This document shows, in pieces, positions 42,580-53,777 of a stretch of 64,000 nt of DNA. The position numbers and the translations under genes are program-made. The notes below the pieces were generated by a model. That model made no database searches and was not told the DNA's origin. It worked only from the letters and a program-made list of their open reading frames with translations. The stretch spans positions 496,001-560,000 of the forward strand of contig NZ_JAIQWW010000001.1 of assembly GCF_020164455.1 (NCBI RefSeq). Direction: 5' to 3'. How positions within the stretch are numbered: position 1 is the first letter of the stretch; each line of letters begins with the position of its first letter. The DNA is from Phyllobacterium chamaecytisi (GTDB taxonomy: Bacteria; Pseudomonadota; Alphaproteobacteria; Rhizobiales; Rhizobiaceae).

Positions 42580-43737
42580 ATGGTGGATAGCAATTTAAGC
42601 TTTGTCCGTACCGAGATGCTTCAGGGACAGACACCGCCTCTGGCAGAGAGAGGCATCGTCCGATGGATGCGTATCAATCTCTTTGCCACGCCGATTGACG
42701 CCGCCCTGACCATTTTCGCCCTTCTGCTCATTGCGTGGTACCTGCCCCCGGTAATCAACTGGATGTTTGTCCAGGCGGCATGGGTGGGACCCGATCGGTC
42801 CGTTTGCGCGACAGTGGCGCAGGGCGGTATCCAACCGGAAGGATGGTCAGGCGCCTGCTGGGCCTATGTGAATGCCAACTTCAAACAGTTCATGTATGGG
42901 CCCTATCCGCAGGACCAGATTTGGCGGGTCAATCTCGTCGGCATCATGTTCGTACTGCTGCTCATCCCGCTGCTGATTCCCAAAGCACCATACAAAGTGG
43001 CGAATGCGATCACGTTCTTCTTCATATTCCCCATCGTCGGTTTTTTCCTGCTCGTGGGCGGCTGGTTCGGTCTTACCTACGTCGAGACACCATTATGGGG
43101 CGGATTGCTGGTTACGCTGGTCATATCTTTCGTGGGTATCTGTGTCTCCTTGCCGCTTGGAATCATTCTGGCGCTGGGGCGGCGTTCGCAGCTGCCAGTC
43201 ATCAAGATGTTTTGCGTCATCTTCATCGAGACAATCCGCGGTATTCCGCTGATAACGGTCCTGTTCATGGCGAGCTACATGCTGCCGCTGTTTTTGCCGC
43301 CTGGCGTAACATTCGACAAGCTGCTGCGTGCCCTTATCGGTGTGGCGCTGTTCGCATCGGCCTACATGGCGGAAGTGGTGCGCGGCGGTCTGCAGGCGAT
43401 CCCCAAGGGTCAATATGAAGGTGCCGATTCCCTTGGCCTTGGTTACTGGCAGAAGACGAGGCTGATCATCCTGCCACAAGCGCTGAAGCTGGTGATACCG
43501 AGCATCGTCAATACGTTCATCGGCCTGTTCAAGGATACGAGCCTCGTTTCCGTCATCAGCATGTTCGATTTGCTCGGAACCGTGAAACAGCACTTTTCCG
43601 ATGCCAATTGGGCATCTCCGCAAACACCTATATCTGGCCTGATCTTCGCCGGATTTGTCTTCTGGATTTTCTGTTTCGGCATGTCGCGTTATTCCATATT
43701 CATGGAAAACCGGCTCGATACAGGACACAAACGCTAA
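42580..43737 (+). CDS. aapM: General L-amino acid ABC transporter, permease
   Basis: The 385-residue protein has an N-terminal membrane segment, an extracytoplasmic part with several Cys and Trp residues ([20 protein letters not shown]), and a C-terminal core with [20 protein letters not shown]. These are AapM features; it pairs with AapQ to form the channel. It starts two bases after aapQ. Confidence 0.95.
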   Translation: MVDSNLSFVRTEMLQGQTPPLAERGIVRWMRINLFATPIDAALTIFALLLIAWYLPPVINWMFVQAAWVGPDRSVCATVAQGGIQPEGWSGACWAYVNANFKQFMYGPYPQDQIWRVNLVGIMFVLLLIPLLIPKAPYKVANAITFFFIFPIVGFFLLVGGWFGLTYVETPLWGGLLVTLVISFVGICVSLPLGIILALGRRSQLPVIKMFCVIFIETIRGIPLITVLFMASYMLPLFLPPGVTFDKLLRALIGVALFASAYMAEVVRGGLQAIPKGQYEGADSLGLGYWQKTRLIILPQALKLVIPSIVNTFIGLFKDTSLVSVISMFDLLGTVKQHFSDANWASPQTPISGLIFAGFVFWIFCFGMSRYSIFMENRLDTGHKR

Positions 43738-43749
43738 GGAGCTATGCTT

Positions 43750-44553
43750 ATGACCACTGAAAACATCATCGACCCGGAAGAAATCCATGTCGACCACTCG
43801 CTCCTCCATGTTTCAAAGACGGACGTAGCTGTTGAAATCATCAACATGAACAAGTGGTATGGCGACTTTCACGTTCTGAAGGACATCAACCTCAAGGTGA
43901 TGCGCGGCGAGCGCATTGTCATTGCGGGTCCGTCCGGTTCGGGCAAGTCCACCATGATCCGCTGTATCAACCGCCTGGAAGAGCATCAAAGCGGTAAAAT
44001 CCTTGTCGACGGTATCGAGCTCACCAGCGATCTGAAAAAGATCGACGAGGTGCGCCGCGAAGTCGGCATGGTGTTCCAGCACTTCAATCTTTTCCCGCAT
44101 CTGACGATCCTCGAAAACTGCACGCTTGCACCGATCTGGGTGCGCAAGATGCCGAAGAAAAAGGCCGACGAGGTGGCAATGCATTTTCTGGAACGCGTCA
44201 AGATCCCGGAACAGGCCAATAAATATCCGGGCCAGCTCTCCGGGGGTCAGCAGCAGCGTGTGGCAATCGCCCGGTCGCTCTGCATGAATCCGCGGATCAT
44301 GCTGTTCGATGAACCGACTTCGGCACTCGATCCGGAGATGATCAAGGAAGTGTTGGATACGATGGTCCAGTTAGCCGAAGAAGGCATGACGATGGTTTGC
44401 GTCACGCATGAGATGGGCTTTGCCCGTCAGGTCGCAAACCGCGTGATCTTCATGGATCAGGGTCAGATCGTCGAGCAGAATGAACCGATAGCGTTTTTCG
44501 ACAACCCGCAGCACGAGCGCACGAAACTGTTCCTCAGCCAGATCCTGCACTAG
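43750..44553 (+). CDS. aapP: General L-amino acid ABC transporter, ATPase
   Basis: The 267-residue ATPase has Walker [13 protein letters not shown]-loop [12 protein letters not shown], signature [15 protein letters not shown], Walker [14 protein letters not shown] and switch VTHEMG. ATG 43750 is eight bases after AAGGAG; ATG 43744 is two bases after it and less likely. It completes the transporter and is followed by a terminator. Confidence 0.95.
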   Translation: MTTENIIDPEEIHVDHSLLHVSKTDVAVEIINMNKWYGDFHVLKDINLKVMRGERIVIAGPSGSGKSTMIRCINRLEEHQSGKILVDGIELTSDLKKIDEVRREVGMVFQHFNLFPHLTILENCTLAPIWVRKMPKKKADEVAMHFLERVKIPEQANKYPGQLSGGQQQRVAIARSLCMNPRIMLFDEPTSALDPEMIKEVLDTMVQLAEEGMTMVCVTHEMGFARQVANRVIFMDQGQIVEQNEPIAFFDNPQHERTKLFLSQILH

Positions 44554-44584
44554 CAGTCCTGGAACGAAATTTCCCGATTTATTG

Positions 44585-44613
44585 CGGCGGCCAAACCGGC
44601 CGCCGTCTCTTTA
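44585..44613 (+). terminator. Terminator of the aap operon
   Basis: CGGCGGCC and GGCCGCCG pair around AAACC, followed by TCTCTTT. The T-run is interrupted but placement 31 bases after aapP fits. Confidence 0.7.
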
Positions 44614-44661
44614 CGATTTTCAATTCCAGATTTTTGACAAATCCATTTCATCGGAATTTTT

Positions 44662-44955
44662 ATGACCGACGACGATCAAGAGACCGCCAGAGGTGAACTT
44701 AAAGAGCTCATTGCAATTGAAAAAATGCGCAATAATGAGATTCGCAAATACGTTGCTGCGGCGATTGACAGGCTTTCTACTGCAACTGCCGTGGTTGGCA
44801 TTCTTGGACCGATTGTCAGCGTGGTCACAAATGGCGCGAGCGATCACACGTCATTCTTCTTGGTGTCGCAATCGGTTATTATTGTCAGCGGCGGGGTACT
44901 CTCGTACGGACTTCATCTTTATGGTAAAACGATATTGAGGCGGGGGTTACGATAA
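44662..44955 (+). CDS. Two-pass membrane protein, unknown
   Basis: The 97-residue product has a charged helical N-terminus (ARGELKELIAIEKMRNNEIR) and two hydrophobic segments (ATAVVGILGPIVSVVT and FLVSQSVIIVSGGVLSYGLH). Its stop overlaps the next small gene's start (TAATG), so the two form a unit. Family not recognised. Confidence 0.6.
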   Translation: MTDDDQETARGELKELIAIEKMRNNEIRKYVAAAIDRLSTATAVVGILGPIVSVVTNGASDHTSFFLVSQSVIIVSGGVLSYGLHLYGKTILRRGLR

Positions 44956-45116
44956 TGCTGGCAAATACTATCTTCATTATATTCTGGATGACTGTTATCA
45001 GCGTTGGCGCGATTCTTGTTGCCAGACATGAGGTCAATCAGAGCCAGAAAGAAACCGATGATCGCATCGCCGAAATTACCCGCGAGTTGAAACGGCGTGG
45101 CACTCCGGCCGAATAG
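44955..45116 (+). CDS. 53-residue membrane micro-protein
   Basis: The product starts MLANTIFIIFWMTVISVGAI with one membrane segment, then a charged helix with VNQSQKETDDRIAEITRELK. It starts inside the stop of the two-pass membrane protein gene, so translation is probably coupled. Function unknown. Confidence 0.55.
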   Translation: MLANTIFIIFWMTVISVGAILVARHEVNQSQKETDDRIAEITRELKRRGTPAE

Positions 45117-45119
45117 CAC

Positions 45120-46397
45120 TCAAACCTGTTCTTTTCGTTCTTCCGCATCAAATCCGTACAGCCAGTCAAATCCCTCGATGAACTTTTCCACCGGACGGTT
45201 GCGCAGCAGGATATTGCGCGCAACGGCCACCGGTCCCTTTGCATGATAGGCCAGGTGGTTGAGCGCTCCGCGCCTGACAACTGCGCTGATACGTTTCGTC
45301 CGGGCTCTGCTGAACCGGGCGAGGGCAGATGGCCAGGCGGCACGATCCACGCTCAACGCGTCAGCCAGTGCGCAGGCATCTTCGATGGCCATCGCCGCAC
45401 CCTGCGCCGCATAAGGTGTCATGGCATGCGCAGCATCGCCAATCAGCACCACACGCTCCTCGGTCAGGAACCGGCACTTCTTCATCTCGAACAGCCGCCA
45501 CGGTGTCCAGGGACGACCCGCTCGCATGACATCGCGTAGTCCCACATGCCAACCGGCGAATTCCCGGATGAAATTCTGGCTCGGGCTCTCCGGATCGACA
45601 GGAACCGGCCATCGGTTGCCAGCTTGGCGGTCGGGCGCAACCGCTACGAAATTGAACATCTGGCCCGAACGGATAGGATAGGCGATCAGATGCGCGTTGG
45701 AGCCAGTCCAGGCGACGACGTTGACCCCTGGTGGCAACAATGTCTTGAACGATTCCGGCAGCTGATCGACCCCTAGTGATGATCGCCATGCAACCATGCC
45801 GGTATAACGCGCACGGTCCGCGTCGGAGACAGCGGTGCGCAGGTTCGACCACACGCCGTCTGCGCCGACCAGCAGCGCGCCGCGGTGTTCCTCGATGCGG
45901 TCATGATATTGCACGCGGACGAGCATGCCCTGGCTGTCTGCCTTGCGCTGCGTCACGGTCGACTGCAACTGTATGGCGATGTTGGGCCGGCTGCGCGCGA
46001 GGGTGAGCAAAGTGTTCTGCAAATCGGCGCGGTGACAAACGATATAGGGCGCACCCCAGCGTTCCGTCGCTTGTTCGCCAATCGGCAACCGCAGCAACTC
46101 GCCGCCGCTCGTTCCATCCTGCAAGCAGACGGCTTGCGGTTCGACGGATGCGTATTGCAGCTGTTCCATCGCGCCGAGCCGACCGAGAAGCCGTGTCGCG
46201 TTGGGGGAAAGCTGCAATCCGGCACCGATTTCGGCGAGCGCCGCGCTTTTCTCGAATATCTGGACATGAAAGCCCTTGGCGCTCAATGCAAGGGCAAGAG
46301 TGAGGCCAGCAATACCTGCACCGGCAATGATGATCTGATCAGGATTTGGTATTCGCCTGTTTCGTTCTGTTTTCAGATCGATGAGTGCTGCTTTCAA
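45120..46397 (-). CDS. FAD-dependent monooxygenase (salicylate hydroxylase-like)
   Basis: The 425-residue flavoprotein has the dinucleotide fold IIIAGAGIAGLTLALAL at about 22-38, EIGAGLQLSPNATRLLGRLG, a middle DG motif (VGADGVWSNLRTAV) and the FAD-phosphate motif LIGDAAHAMTPYAAQGAA. This is the aromatic hydroxylase class (salicylate or 3-hydroxybenzoate 6-hydroxylase, UbiH). No ring-cleavage genes are nearby, so the substrate is unknown. It overlaps the zinc-finger gene by four bases. Confidence 0.85.
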   Translation of the reverse strand: MKAALIDLKTERNRRIPNPDQIIIAGAGIAGLTLALALSAKGFHVQIFEKSAALAEIGAGLQLSPNATRLLGRLGAMEQLQYASVEPQAVCLQDGTSGGELLRLPIGEQATERWGAPYIVCHRADLQNTLLTLARSRPNIAIQLQSTVTQRKADSQGMLVRVQYHDRIEEHRGALLVGADGVWSNLRTAVSDADRARYTGMVAWRSSLGVDQLPESFKTLLPPGVNVVAWTGSNAHLIAYPIRSGQMFNFVAVAPDRQAGNRWPVPVDPESPSQNFIREFAGWHVGLRDVMRAGRPWTPWRLFEMKKCRFLTEERVVLIGDAAHAMTPYAAQGAAMAIEDACALADALSVDRAAWPSALARFSRARTKRISAVVRRGALNHLAYHAKGPVAVARNILLRNRPVEKFIEGFDWLYGFDAEERKEQV

Positions 46398-46639
46398 GCG
46401 GCCTTATCCACATAGGTGCAGCCCTCGGGAACGGTCACATCGGCGGCAAGTGATCCGTCATATCGATAAAGCGTAGAGCAATAGGGACACACCTTCTCAT
46501 TGTCGTCGCCGAGATCGAGGAAAACATGCGGGTGGTCGAAAGGCGAATTGGCGCCGACGCACATGAATTCCTTCACTCCGATGGCAATGCTCGCATGTCC
46601 TGCGCTGTTCTGGAAATGAGGGATGCTGTGTCCAGCCAT
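46394..46639 (-). CDS. Zinc-finger (zf-CHCC) domain protein
   Basis: From ATG 46639 (AGGAG upstream) the 81-residue protein has FMCVGANSPFDHPHVFLDLG and KVCPYCSTLYRYDG, giving Cys, His, Cys, Cys ligands as in zf-CHCC (PF10276). The domain is related to complex I subunit NDUFS6. It is coupled to the monooxygenase by an ATGA overlap. Confidence 0.85.
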   Translation of the reverse strand: MAGHSIPHFQNSAGHASIAIGVKEFMCVGANSPFDHPHVFLDLGDDNEKVCPYCSTLYRYDGSLAADVTVPEGCTYVDKAA

Positions 46640-46824
46640 TATTCGCTCCTGAAATCTTCGCCAAGCGCGCATAGCGCCCATTCGTTTTGTCTTAAAACAA
46701 AAGGCGCGCAAAGGAAACGAGTTCTATGTCGCAGTATTTGTTTCTGCATTCGCGAAACAGTGCGAATCCCGGAGGCATCCCATCGGGAGGTCAATTATCC
46801 TCTCAAGTCGAGCTGCTTGAATGG

Positions 46825-47076
46825 TTATTTCAAAGTTAAGGCAGATCCCTTTTGCCGGGACTTTGGAATGGCTGCGTAGCCCGGGGAGACATATTCCACA
46901 ATGCGAACATGACCATTGCGTTTGTTGTCGGGCCTTCGGGCCGCGTCTGTTACGACGGCGCGATCTGCGGGCACAATTGTCAGGCCGACGTTTAATGTTT
47001 GGGCATGCGCCGAAGGGATGCCAAAAGATGTTGCGATAAGGACGAAGGCACGAAGAACGGAAATAAATTTTTCCAT
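46825..47076 (-). CDS. Small secreted protein
   Basis: ATG 47076 has GGAG upstream. The 83-residue product has a signal peptide (FISVLRAFVLIATSFGIPSA, end near AHAQ) and a polar mature part with NVGLTIVPADRAVVTDA. It lies alone. Function unknown. Confidence 0.6.
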   Translation of the reverse strand: MEKFISVLRAFVLIATSFGIPSAHAQTLNVGLTIVPADRAVVTDAARRPDNKRNGHVRIVEYVSPGYAAIPKSRQKGSALTLK

Positions 47077-47567
47077 AGCCGCTCCAGTGAAGTTCATGCA
47101 TTCAAGCAAGAATTCCAATAGGTTAACGCCGATACGTTATCAAAAGTCCAATCAAAGGTTTGGGCATCGGATTAAACATTGCCCCCGGCCGGTCCCGGCC
47201 ACGGGCATTCATTGCCCCGCTAATAAATGACCATGATCTCTGCGTATTGTCGAGTTAATCTGTCAGTTATTGTTAATGTGCTCGGGGCAAATTAGTTTAA
47301 ATTTGATAACTATTTTAGCAGCTAAATAAGTTCAGAGAAGATCTATCGGTTCTGCTTTCTGCCGATGGATTTGGCCGAATTCCCCCCGCAGAACGATTCC
47401 ATTCGGATGTTTTTCACTCTAGAGTGCGATTCAGCGGTATGATGACGATTTCAAGACGCTTGCTATCAAACTGTCAAAAGACTTGTCTACGGTGAGCGCC
47501 TTAAGGCCATTGCCAAAGGCGCCGAGGGGCTCCCATTTCAACAGGACATTTTTGTCGGAGAATACCA
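47077..47567. other. Intergenic stretch before ppk
   Basis: No gene, repeat or RNA is supported. It should hold the ppk promoter. A weak CTATCAA/CTGTCAA pair near 47463-47478 lacks proper Pho-box spacing. Confidence 0.5.
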
Positions 47568-49799
47568 ATGAACGAACAATCATCCGCGATTCCGGAAGCC
47601 CTGGAAAAAGTGGATACGACTGCGATTCCACAAGCCCTGGAAAAAGTGGATCTGGCGAATTTGCACACAAGCGTCGATCGCTTCGTTAACCGCGAGTTTT
47701 CCTGGTTGCAGTTCAATCGCCGCGTTCTGGAAGAAGCCGAGAACACGCATCAGCCATTGCTTGAACGTTTGCGTTTCCTCTCCATCTCGGCGGCCAATCT
47801 CGATGAATTCTTCATGGTGCGTATCGCCGGTCTTGCAGGGCAGGTGCGCGCTGGCGTTTCAGACCGCAGCGACGATGGGCGCACCCCCCAGGAACAGCTT
47901 GAATTCGTTCTCGATGAGGTCGTGAAGCTGCAGATTGCCCAGCAGCACCGGTTTGATGATTTGCGCGCGGAAATGCTGAAGGAAAACATCGAGATCGTTC
48001 GTCCGGACAGGTTGACCGCCAATGAGCAGTCCTGGCTGGAAGATCACTTCCTTGAAACCATCTATCCGGTTCTGACGCCGCTTGCCATCGATCCGGCGCA
48101 TCCTTTTCCATTCATTCCCAATCTCGGTTTCTCGATCGCCATGCTCCTCAACCGGAGCACCGACAATCGTCCAATGACAGCCTTGCTGCGTCTGCCTCAG
48201 GCACTGAAGCGTTTCATCCAAATTCCGGACGACAGGGGACGTTTCCGTTTCCTCACGCTTGAGGATGCGATCAGCCTGTTTACCGGCCGGCTTTTCCCCG
48301 GCTACGAGGTTAAAGGTGCCGGTACTTTCCGCATCATCCGCGACAGTGATATCGAGGTCGAGGAAGAGGCCGAGGATTTGGTGCGCCTGTTCGAAACCGC
48401 GCTCAAGCGCCGCCGTCGTGGTCAGGTTATTCGCATCGAATTCGATGATGAAATGCCGGAATCACTGCGCAGTTTCGTCGCCACCGAGCTCGGTGTTCCC
48501 GATAATCGCATCAGCGTTCTCGATGGACTGCTTGCGCTCAACATGATTTCGGAAATCGTCAGCATCCCGCGTGCCGATCTGAAGTTCGTGCCCTATAATC
48601 CACGTTTCCCCGAGCGCGTGCGCGAGCATGGCGGTGATTGTTTTGCAGCTATTCGCGAAAAAGATATCGTCGTGCACCACCCTTACGAATCGTTCGACGT
48701 GGTCGTCCAGTTCCTGCGACAGGCTGCAGCAGATCCGGACGTCGTGGCGATCAAGCAGACCCTCTATCGTACCTCGAACGACAGCCCGATCGTGCGTGCG
48801 CTGATCGATGCCGCCGATGCCGGCAAGTCGGTGACGGCGCTTATCGAACTCAAGGCCCGCTTCGACGAGGAAGCCAATATTCGCTGGGCCCGCGATCTGG
48901 AACGTGCCGGTGTACAGGTCGTCTTTGGCTTCATCGAATGGAAGACCCACGCTAAAATGTCTCTGGTCGTGCGCCGTGAAGAGGCGAAGTTGCGCAGCTA
49001 CGTGCATCTGGGGACGGGAAATTATCACCCGATCACCGCGAAGATCTATACCGACCTGTCATTCTTTACTTGCGAGCCGTCAATCGGCCGCGATGTGGCG
49101 CAGATATTCAACTTCATCACCGGCTATACGCCACCTTCCGGCGAGATGGGCATTGCCGTTTCGCCGATCTCGCTTCGCCCGCGCATCATGCAGCACATTG
49201 CCGAGGAAATCGCTCATGCCAAAGCCGGGCGGCCTGCTTCGATCTGGATGAAGATGAACTCTCTGGTCGACGCGGAAATCATCGACGCGCTCTATGACGC
49301 GGGCCGGCAAGGGGTAGAGGTCGATCTCGTCGTGCGCGGCATTTGCTGTCTGCGCCCGCAGCTTCCAGGCCTTTCCGACAATATCCGCGCAAAATCCATC
49401 GTTGGCCGCTTTCTCGAACACAGCCGCATTTTCTGCTTTGGCAATGGCGAAGCGATGCCGTCGGAAAAGGCACTGGTTTATTTCGGCTCCGCCGACATGA
49501 TGACCCGCAATCTCGATCGCCGCGTCGAGACGCTGGTGCCGATCACCAATCCAACAGTGCATCAACAGGTTCTTTCACAGATTATGTTGGCGAACCTTCT
49601 CGACAATCAGCAGAGTTACGAGTTACTAGCAGACGGAACGTCACGCCGGATCACACCTGCTGACGGGGAAGAAGCTTTTAACGCACAGGAATATTTCATG
49701 ACAAATCCCAGCCTTTCAGGCCGTGGCAAGTCGCTGAAGTCTTCAGCACCGCGATTGATTGCGCATCGCAAGCGGTCAAAGAGAAATAAGGCTGCATGA
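47568..49799 (+). CDS. ppk: Polyphosphate kinase 1
   Basis: The 743-residue protein makes polyphosphate from ATP. It has the N-terminal [20 protein letters not shown] and [14 protein letters not shown], then phospholipase-D-like domains with [14 protein letters not shown], a [11 protein letters not shown] segment with the autophosphorylated His, and [17 protein letters not shown] 30-base unit is repeated at 36-base spacing near the start (47586 and 47622), doubling AIP(E/Q)ALEKVD in the N-terminus. It overlaps ppx by four bases. Confidence 0.96.
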   Translation: MNEQSSAIPEALEKVDTTAIPQALEKVDLANLHTSVDRFVNREFSWLQFNRRVLEEAENTHQPLLERLRFLSISAANLDEFFMVRIAGLAGQVRAGVSDRSDDGRTPQEQLEFVLDEVVKLQIAQQHRFDDLRAEMLKENIEIVRPDRLTANEQSWLEDHFLETIYPVLTPLAIDPAHPFPFIPNLGFSIAMLLNRSTDNRPMTALLRLPQALKRFIQIPDDRGRFRFLTLEDAISLFTGRLFPGYEVKGAGTFRIIRDSDIEVEEEAEDLVRLFETALKRRRRGQVIRIEFDDEMPESLRSFVATELGVPDNRISVLDGLLALNMISEIVSIPRADLKFVPYNPRFPERVREHGGDCFAAIREKDIVVHHPYESFDVVVQFLRQAAADPDVVAIKQTLYRTSNDSPIVRALIDAADAGKSVTALIELKARFDEEANIRWARDLERAGVQVVFGFIEWKTHAKMSLVVRREEAKLRSYVHLGTGNYHPITAKIYTDLSFFTCEPSIGRDVAQIFNFITGYTPPSGEMGIAVSPISLRPRIMQHIAEEIAHAKAGRPASIWMKMNSLVDAEIIDALYDAGRQGVEVDLVVRGICCLRPQLPGLSDNIRAKSIVGRFLEHSRIFCFGNGEAMPSEKALVYFGSADMMTRNLDRRVETLVPITNPTVHQQVLSQIMLANLLDNQQSYELLADGTSRRITPADGEEAFNAQEYFMTNPSLSGRGKSLKSSAPRLIAHRKRSKRNKAA

Positions 49800-51304
49800 T
49801 ATCGGCTGCACAAGGACGCGTGCAGGGGCGTCAACCAGCTGCTGTCATCGATATCGGTTCGAACTCTGTACGTTTGGTGGTGTATGAAGGCGTAAACCGG
49901 TCTCCCACCGTTCTATTCAACGAGAAGATACTCTGCGGCCTTGGCAAGGGGCTGGCGAAAACCGGCAAGCTGAATGCGAAGGCCGTACAAAGCGCGCTGC
50001 GTGCTTTGCGTCGTTTTCGCGCGCTGGCCGATCAGGCCGGGGCAGTTTCGCTCGACGTTCTGGCGACAGCTGCGGCGCGCGAGGCCGAGAACGGCTCACA
50101 ATTTATCCGGGAAGCCGAGGCGCTACTCAAGGAGCCGATAAAGGTTCTTTCGGGCAGGGAAGAGGCCTATTTCTCCGCGCTTGGCATTATTTCTGGCTTC
50201 CATGATCCGGACGGCATTGCCGGCGATCTTGGCGGCGGCAGTCTTGAGCTTGTCGATGTCAAGGGCAGGAAGATTGGTGATGGCATCACGCTGCCGCTCG
50301 GCGGATTGCGCCTGCAGGACATGTCCGACGGCGATCTGAACAAGGCTGTGGAGATTGCAAGGAAACATCTCGCCTCGGCCAAGCTGCTCGGCAATGGCAA
50401 GGGCAGGGCTTTTTATGCAGTTGGCGGCACATGGCGAAATCTCGCCAAGCTGCACATGAGCGCAAAACACTACCCGCTCCATGTCATGCATCATTATGAG
50501 ATCCCGTTTGATGAAGCCCAACGCTTCCTCAAGCTCGTTGCGGCAGGCGATCTCGATTATATGCGCGGCATCGAGGACGTTTCCAAAAACCGCCGTTCGC
50601 TCCTGTCTTACGGTGCCATAGCCCTTCTCGAAACCATCCGGTTGATGCGGCCTTCCAAGGTCGTCTTCTCGGCGATTGGCGTGCGCGAGGGTTTTCTCTA
50701 CTCGCTCCTGTCGGAGAGTGAGCAACTCGAAGACCCGCTGATCTCGGCAGCAGACGAATTGGCTATTCTACGTGCCCGGTCTCCGTCCTACGCACGGGAG
50801 CTGGCAGACTGGAGTGGGGAGGCATTTGCCGCCCTTGGCTATGAAGAAACCGAGGATGAAAAACGCTATCGTCGCGCCGCCTGTCTGGTTGCGGATATCA
50901 GCTGGCGCGCGCATCCGGATTATCGCGGAAGCCAGGCGCTGAACATGATTTCAAACGCTTCCTTCATCGGCATCGATCATCCCGGACGCGCCTATATCGC
51001 GCTCGCCAATTTCTTCCGGCACGAGGGCGTTTCCACTAGTGTTGCCGATCCGGAACTTTCTGCCATAGCCACGCCCCGATTGCTGGAATATTCGAAGATT
51101 CTTGCCGGGATCATGCGTATCACCTATCCATTTTCCGCATCCATGTCAGGTGTGGTCCCGAAGCTTTCCTGGAAGACGACGGCGGAAGGGCTCGAGCTTG
51201 TGATCGACAAGAGCAAGGCTGACCTGATCGGCGATGTGCCGGAAGGCCGTCTCCAGCAGCTGGCGCGGCTGACAGGCAAGAATATCAGGATGGTTATCAG
51301 CTAA
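49796..51304 (+). CDS. ppx: Exopolyphosphatase
   Basis: The 502-residue Ppx/GppA protein shows [16 protein letters not shown] (phosphate 1), the acidic [13 protein letters not shown], and [13 protein letters not shown] (phosphate 2). A C-terminal HD-type helical part follows. It degrades polyphosphate from the end, opposing Ppk; the overlap with ppk couples the two. GppA activity is also possible in this family. Confidence 0.94.
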   Translation: MISAAQGRVQGRQPAAVIDIGSNSVRLVVYEGVNRSPTVLFNEKILCGLGKGLAKTGKLNAKAVQSALRALRRFRALADQAGAVSLDVLATAAAREAENGSQFIREAEALLKEPIKVLSGREEAYFSALGIISGFHDPDGIAGDLGGGSLELVDVKGRKIGDGITLPLGGLRLQDMSDGDLNKAVEIARKHLASAKLLGNGKGRAFYAVGGTWRNLAKLHMSAKHYPLHVMHHYEIPFDEAQRFLKLVAAGDLDYMRGIEDVSKNRRSLLSYGAIALLETIRLMRPSKVVFSAIGVREGFLYSLLSESEQLEDPLISAADELAILRARSPSYARELADWSGEAFAALGYEETEDEKRYRRAACLVADISWRAHPDYRGSQALNMISNASFIGIDHPGRAYIALANFFRHEGVSTSVADPELSAIATPRLLEYSKILAGIMRITYPFSASMSGVVPKLSWKTTAEGLELVIDKSKADLIGDVPEGRLQQLARLTGKNIRMVIS

Positions 51305-51346
51305 AACGCTGACGGGAAGCGATGAGCATATAGCTACAACATCGCC

Positions 51347-51504
51347 TTTAGAGCCCGTTTGGAAAGTCGCTGCAGCGAGACATATGGCGTGGTTTTTGGG
51401 GTCGCCCTTGCGACGAGCGCAGCGTACTTTAAGGTACGTAAGCACCGGAAGCGCAGAAAATCGCGTCAGATGACCGCTGCAGTAGAGTTTACAGACGGCT
51501 CTTA
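51347..51504. repeat. MITE-like palindromic repeat, copy 2
   Basis: About 158 bases with ends TTAGAGCCCGTTTGGAAA and, inverted, TAAGAGCCGTCTGTAAA. The core GCGCAGCGTAC, GTACGTAAGCACCGGAAGCG is shared with copy 1 and partly copy 3. The right end overlaps the stop codon of purQ (TAA at 51504-51502). Confidence 0.7.
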
Positions 51505-52170
51505 GGCGGCGATCCCCAGCACGCCCGTGAACAGTGCACGGCCGTCGGTGCCGCCGTGAGCCGCTTCGATCAGGTTTTCGGGATGCGGCATCAGCCCCAG
51601 CACGTTACCATTCTTGTTGATGATACCCGCGATGTCGTTCATCGAGCCGTTCGGGTTGGTGCCTTCGGCATAGCGGAAGACCACCTGGCCATCGCCCTCG
51701 ATGCGGGCCAGCGTCTCGGCATCGGCAAAATAGTTGCCATCATGATGCGCGACAGGGCACTGGATGATCTGGCCATGGGAATAGCCGCGGGTGAACGGCG
51801 TATTGGCATTGGTGACTTCGAGTTTCACCTGGCGGCAAACGAATTTCAGCGAGGCATTGCGCATCAGCGCACCGGGCAGGAGACCGGCTTCCACGAGAAT
51901 CTGGAAGCCATTGCATACGCCCATCACCATGACGCCCTTGTTCGCCTTCTCGCGGATCGCTTCCATCACGGGCATGCGCGCTGCGATGGCGCCGCAGCGC
52001 AGGTAATCGCCATAGGAAAAGCCGCCGGGGATAACAATCAGATCGACATCGGGAATTTCCGTATCCGTCTGCCACACCGTATGCGGTGCAACGCCGGAAA
52101 TCTTCGTCAACGCCGCAATCATGTCGCGGTCACGGTTAAGGCCGGGAAGGAGTACGACTGCTGATTTCAT
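51502..52170 (-). CDS. purQ: Phosphoribosylformylglycinamidine synthase, glutaminase subunit
   Basis: The 222-residue class I glutaminase has [15 protein letters not shown], the nucleophile Cys in [20 protein letters not shown] and the His/Glu region near [16 protein letters not shown]. It supplies ammonia to PurL with PurS in purine synthesis step 4. Its start overlaps the upstream coiled-coil ORF (ATGA). The stop lies in the end of a palindromic repeat. Confidence 0.96.
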   Translation of the reverse strand: MKSAVVLLPGLNRDRDMIAALTKISGVAPHTVWQTDTEIPDVDLIVIPGGFSYGDYLRCGAIAARMPVMEAIREKANKGVMVMGVCNGFQILVEAGLLPGALMRNASLKFVCRQVKLEVTNANTPFTRGYSHGQIIQCPVAHHDGNYFADAETLARIEGDGQVVFRYAEGTNPNGSMNDIAGIINKNGNVLGLMPHPENLIEAAHGGTDGRALFTGVLGIAA

Positions 52171-52424
52171 GGGTGCGGTTCAAACCTTGCTTGTGCTTCT
52201 GCGAATTCCCGAAGGTCGAGACGATTTTCAATGCGTTCGAGACGGTCGACGATCTGGCCGACAGTGCCGTGCAGATTATTCACGTCGCCCTGCAACATAT
52301 GAAGATGGTTACGGATGCTAACGTTATCCTGTCGCAACTCGCGCACATTATCCTTTAAAGAGGATACGTCCGTCTGCACCTTCCTCAACACTTCGTAAAT
52401 CAAATCTTGCGTCACTTCGACCAT
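52167..52424 (-). CDS. Coiled-coil protein inside the pur operon
   Basis: From ATG 52424 (AAGGA upstream) the 85-residue product is almost wholly coiled coil ([51 protein letters not shown]). It lies 20 bases after purS and overlaps purQ by four bases, so it should be made together with PurQ. It has no link to a known purine enzyme; similar short helical proteins are otherwise found near toxins and phage genes. Function unknown. Confidence 0.7.
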   Translation of the reverse strand: MVEVTQDLIYEVLRKVQTDVSSLKDNVRELRQDNVSIRNHLHMLQGDVNNLHGTVGQIVDRLERIENRLDLREFAEAQARFEPHP

Positions 52425-52444
52425 GGCGAATCCTTGAAAAGTCA

Positions 52445-52684
52445 TCAATCAATAGCGAAACTATAATCCTCGATCACCGTATTGGCGAGGAGCTTTTCGC
52501 ACATTGCCTTGAGATTCGCCTCGGCCTTTGCCTTGTCGCTCGTATCAAGTTCGACGTCGAAAACCTTGCCCTGGCGAACCGAGCCGACACCCTCGAAACC
52601 GAGGCTGCCGAGTGCACCGACGATCGCCTTGCCCTGCGGGTCAAGAACGCCATTCTTCAAGGTTACAGTGACACGTGCCTTCAT
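52445..52684 (-). CDS. purS: Phosphoribosylformylglycinamidine synthase, PurS subunit
   Basis: The 79-residue protein has MKARVTVTLKNGVLDPQGKA, then LGFEGVGSVRQGKVFDVELD and a C-terminal CEKLLANTVIEDYSF, all typical of PurS. It bridges PurL and PurQ. ATG 52684 is preceded by GGAGA. It follows purC by about 20 bases. Confidence 0.95.
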   Translation of the reverse strand: MKARVTVTLKNGVLDPQGKAIVGALGSLGFEGVGSVRQGKVFDVELDTSDKAKAEANLKAMCEKLLANTVIEDYSFAID

Positions 52685-52703
52685 CGATCTGTCTTCTCCG
52701 GTG

Positions 52704-53468
52704 TTACTTGACCAATACGGGCCCCGCAGGCCGCGTCGGTTCGTTTTCATTCATGATGCCGAGACGGCGCGCGACTTCCTGATAGGCCTCGATCAGGCCG
52801 CCCATATCACGGCGAAACCGGTCCTTGTCCATCTTCTCGCTCGTCTGCGCGTCCCACAGCCGGGCGCTGTCCGGCGAGAATTCGTCGGCAAGAACGATGC
52901 GCATCATTTCGCCTTCGTAAAGCCGGCCGCACTCAATCTTGAAATCGACGAGCTGGATGCCGACGCCAAGAAACAGTCCGCTCAAAAAGTCGTTGATGCG
53001 AATGGCGAGTGCCATGATGTCATCGATTTCCTGCGGTGCAGCCCAGCCGAAAGCCGTGATGTGCTCCTCGGAGACCATCGGGTCATCGAGCTCATCGTTC
53101 TTGTAGTAGAACTCGATGATCGAGCGTGGCAGCACGGTGCCTTCCTCGATGCCGAGGCGCTTTGCCAGCGAGCCGGCCGCGATATTGCGCACGACGACCT
53201 GCAGCGGAATAATCTCGACTTCCTTGATCAGCTGCTCGCGCATGTTCATGCGGCGTATAAAGTGCGTCGGGATGCCCATGCGATTGAGCTGGGTGAAGAT
53301 ATATTCGGAAATGCGGTTGTTGAGGACGCCTTTGCCGTCGATTACTTGCGTTTTCTTGGGGTGAAGCACAGTTGTGTCGTCTTTGAAATGCTGGACGAGT
53401 GTGCCTGGTTCTGGTCCTTCGTAAAGGATCTTTGCTTTGCCTTCGTAGACACGGCGGCGACGGTTCAT
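52704..53468 (-). CDS. purC: SAICAR synthetase
   Basis: The 254-residue enzyme begins [20 protein letters not shown]. It has a [14 protein letters not shown] stretch and ends in [22 protein letters not shown] synthetase joins CAIR and aspartate in purine synthesis. It is the first gene of the purC-purS-ORF-purQ unit. Confidence 0.96.
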   Translation of the reverse strand: MNRRRRVYEGKAKILYEGPEPGTLVQHFKDDTTVLHPKKTQVIDGKGVLNNRISEYIFTQLNRMGIPTHFIRRMNMREQLIKEVEIIPLQVVVRNIAAGSLAKRLGIEEGTVLPRSIIEFYYKNDELDDPMVSEEHITAFGWAAPQEIDDIMALAIRINDFLSGLFLGVGIQLVDFKIECGRLYEGEMMRIVLADEFSPDSARLWDAQTSEKMDKDRFRRDMGGLIEAYQEVARRLGIMNENEPTRPAGPVLVK

Positions 53469-53777
53469 TGCGGATTCTCTGGTATTGGAGTTATCGGTCG
53501 GCCTTGGGTCTTGGCCGTCATGTTGGCGCGCTAACTATCGCAAAAGCAAGCATTCTACAATGATCCTTTATGGAGCTCCCCCGTTTTATGGGTTATATGC
53601 TGGTTCTACGACAATATGAAACTAGTCGATGCAGGGATGGTCGATTGAGCCTTTTGATTTTGCACGGAATGGTTATATGGGAATCGACAAAGACAAAAAC
53701 ATCGGGACCTGCCTGAAAAACGCCTGATACATGACTGTATTACTAGTTAACGACACAATTTGCGGGAGCAAGAGAGG
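53469..53777. other. Intergenic stretch between divergent purC and DUF1476 genes
   Basis: No gene is supported. It holds both divergent promoters; no riboswitch-like structure such as a purine aptamer is evident. Confidence 0.5.

Noticed and set aside
47463-47478. Pho-box-like CTATCAA/CTGTCAA before ppk
   Set aside because: The units are eight bases apart, not the eleven-base period of PhoB sites.
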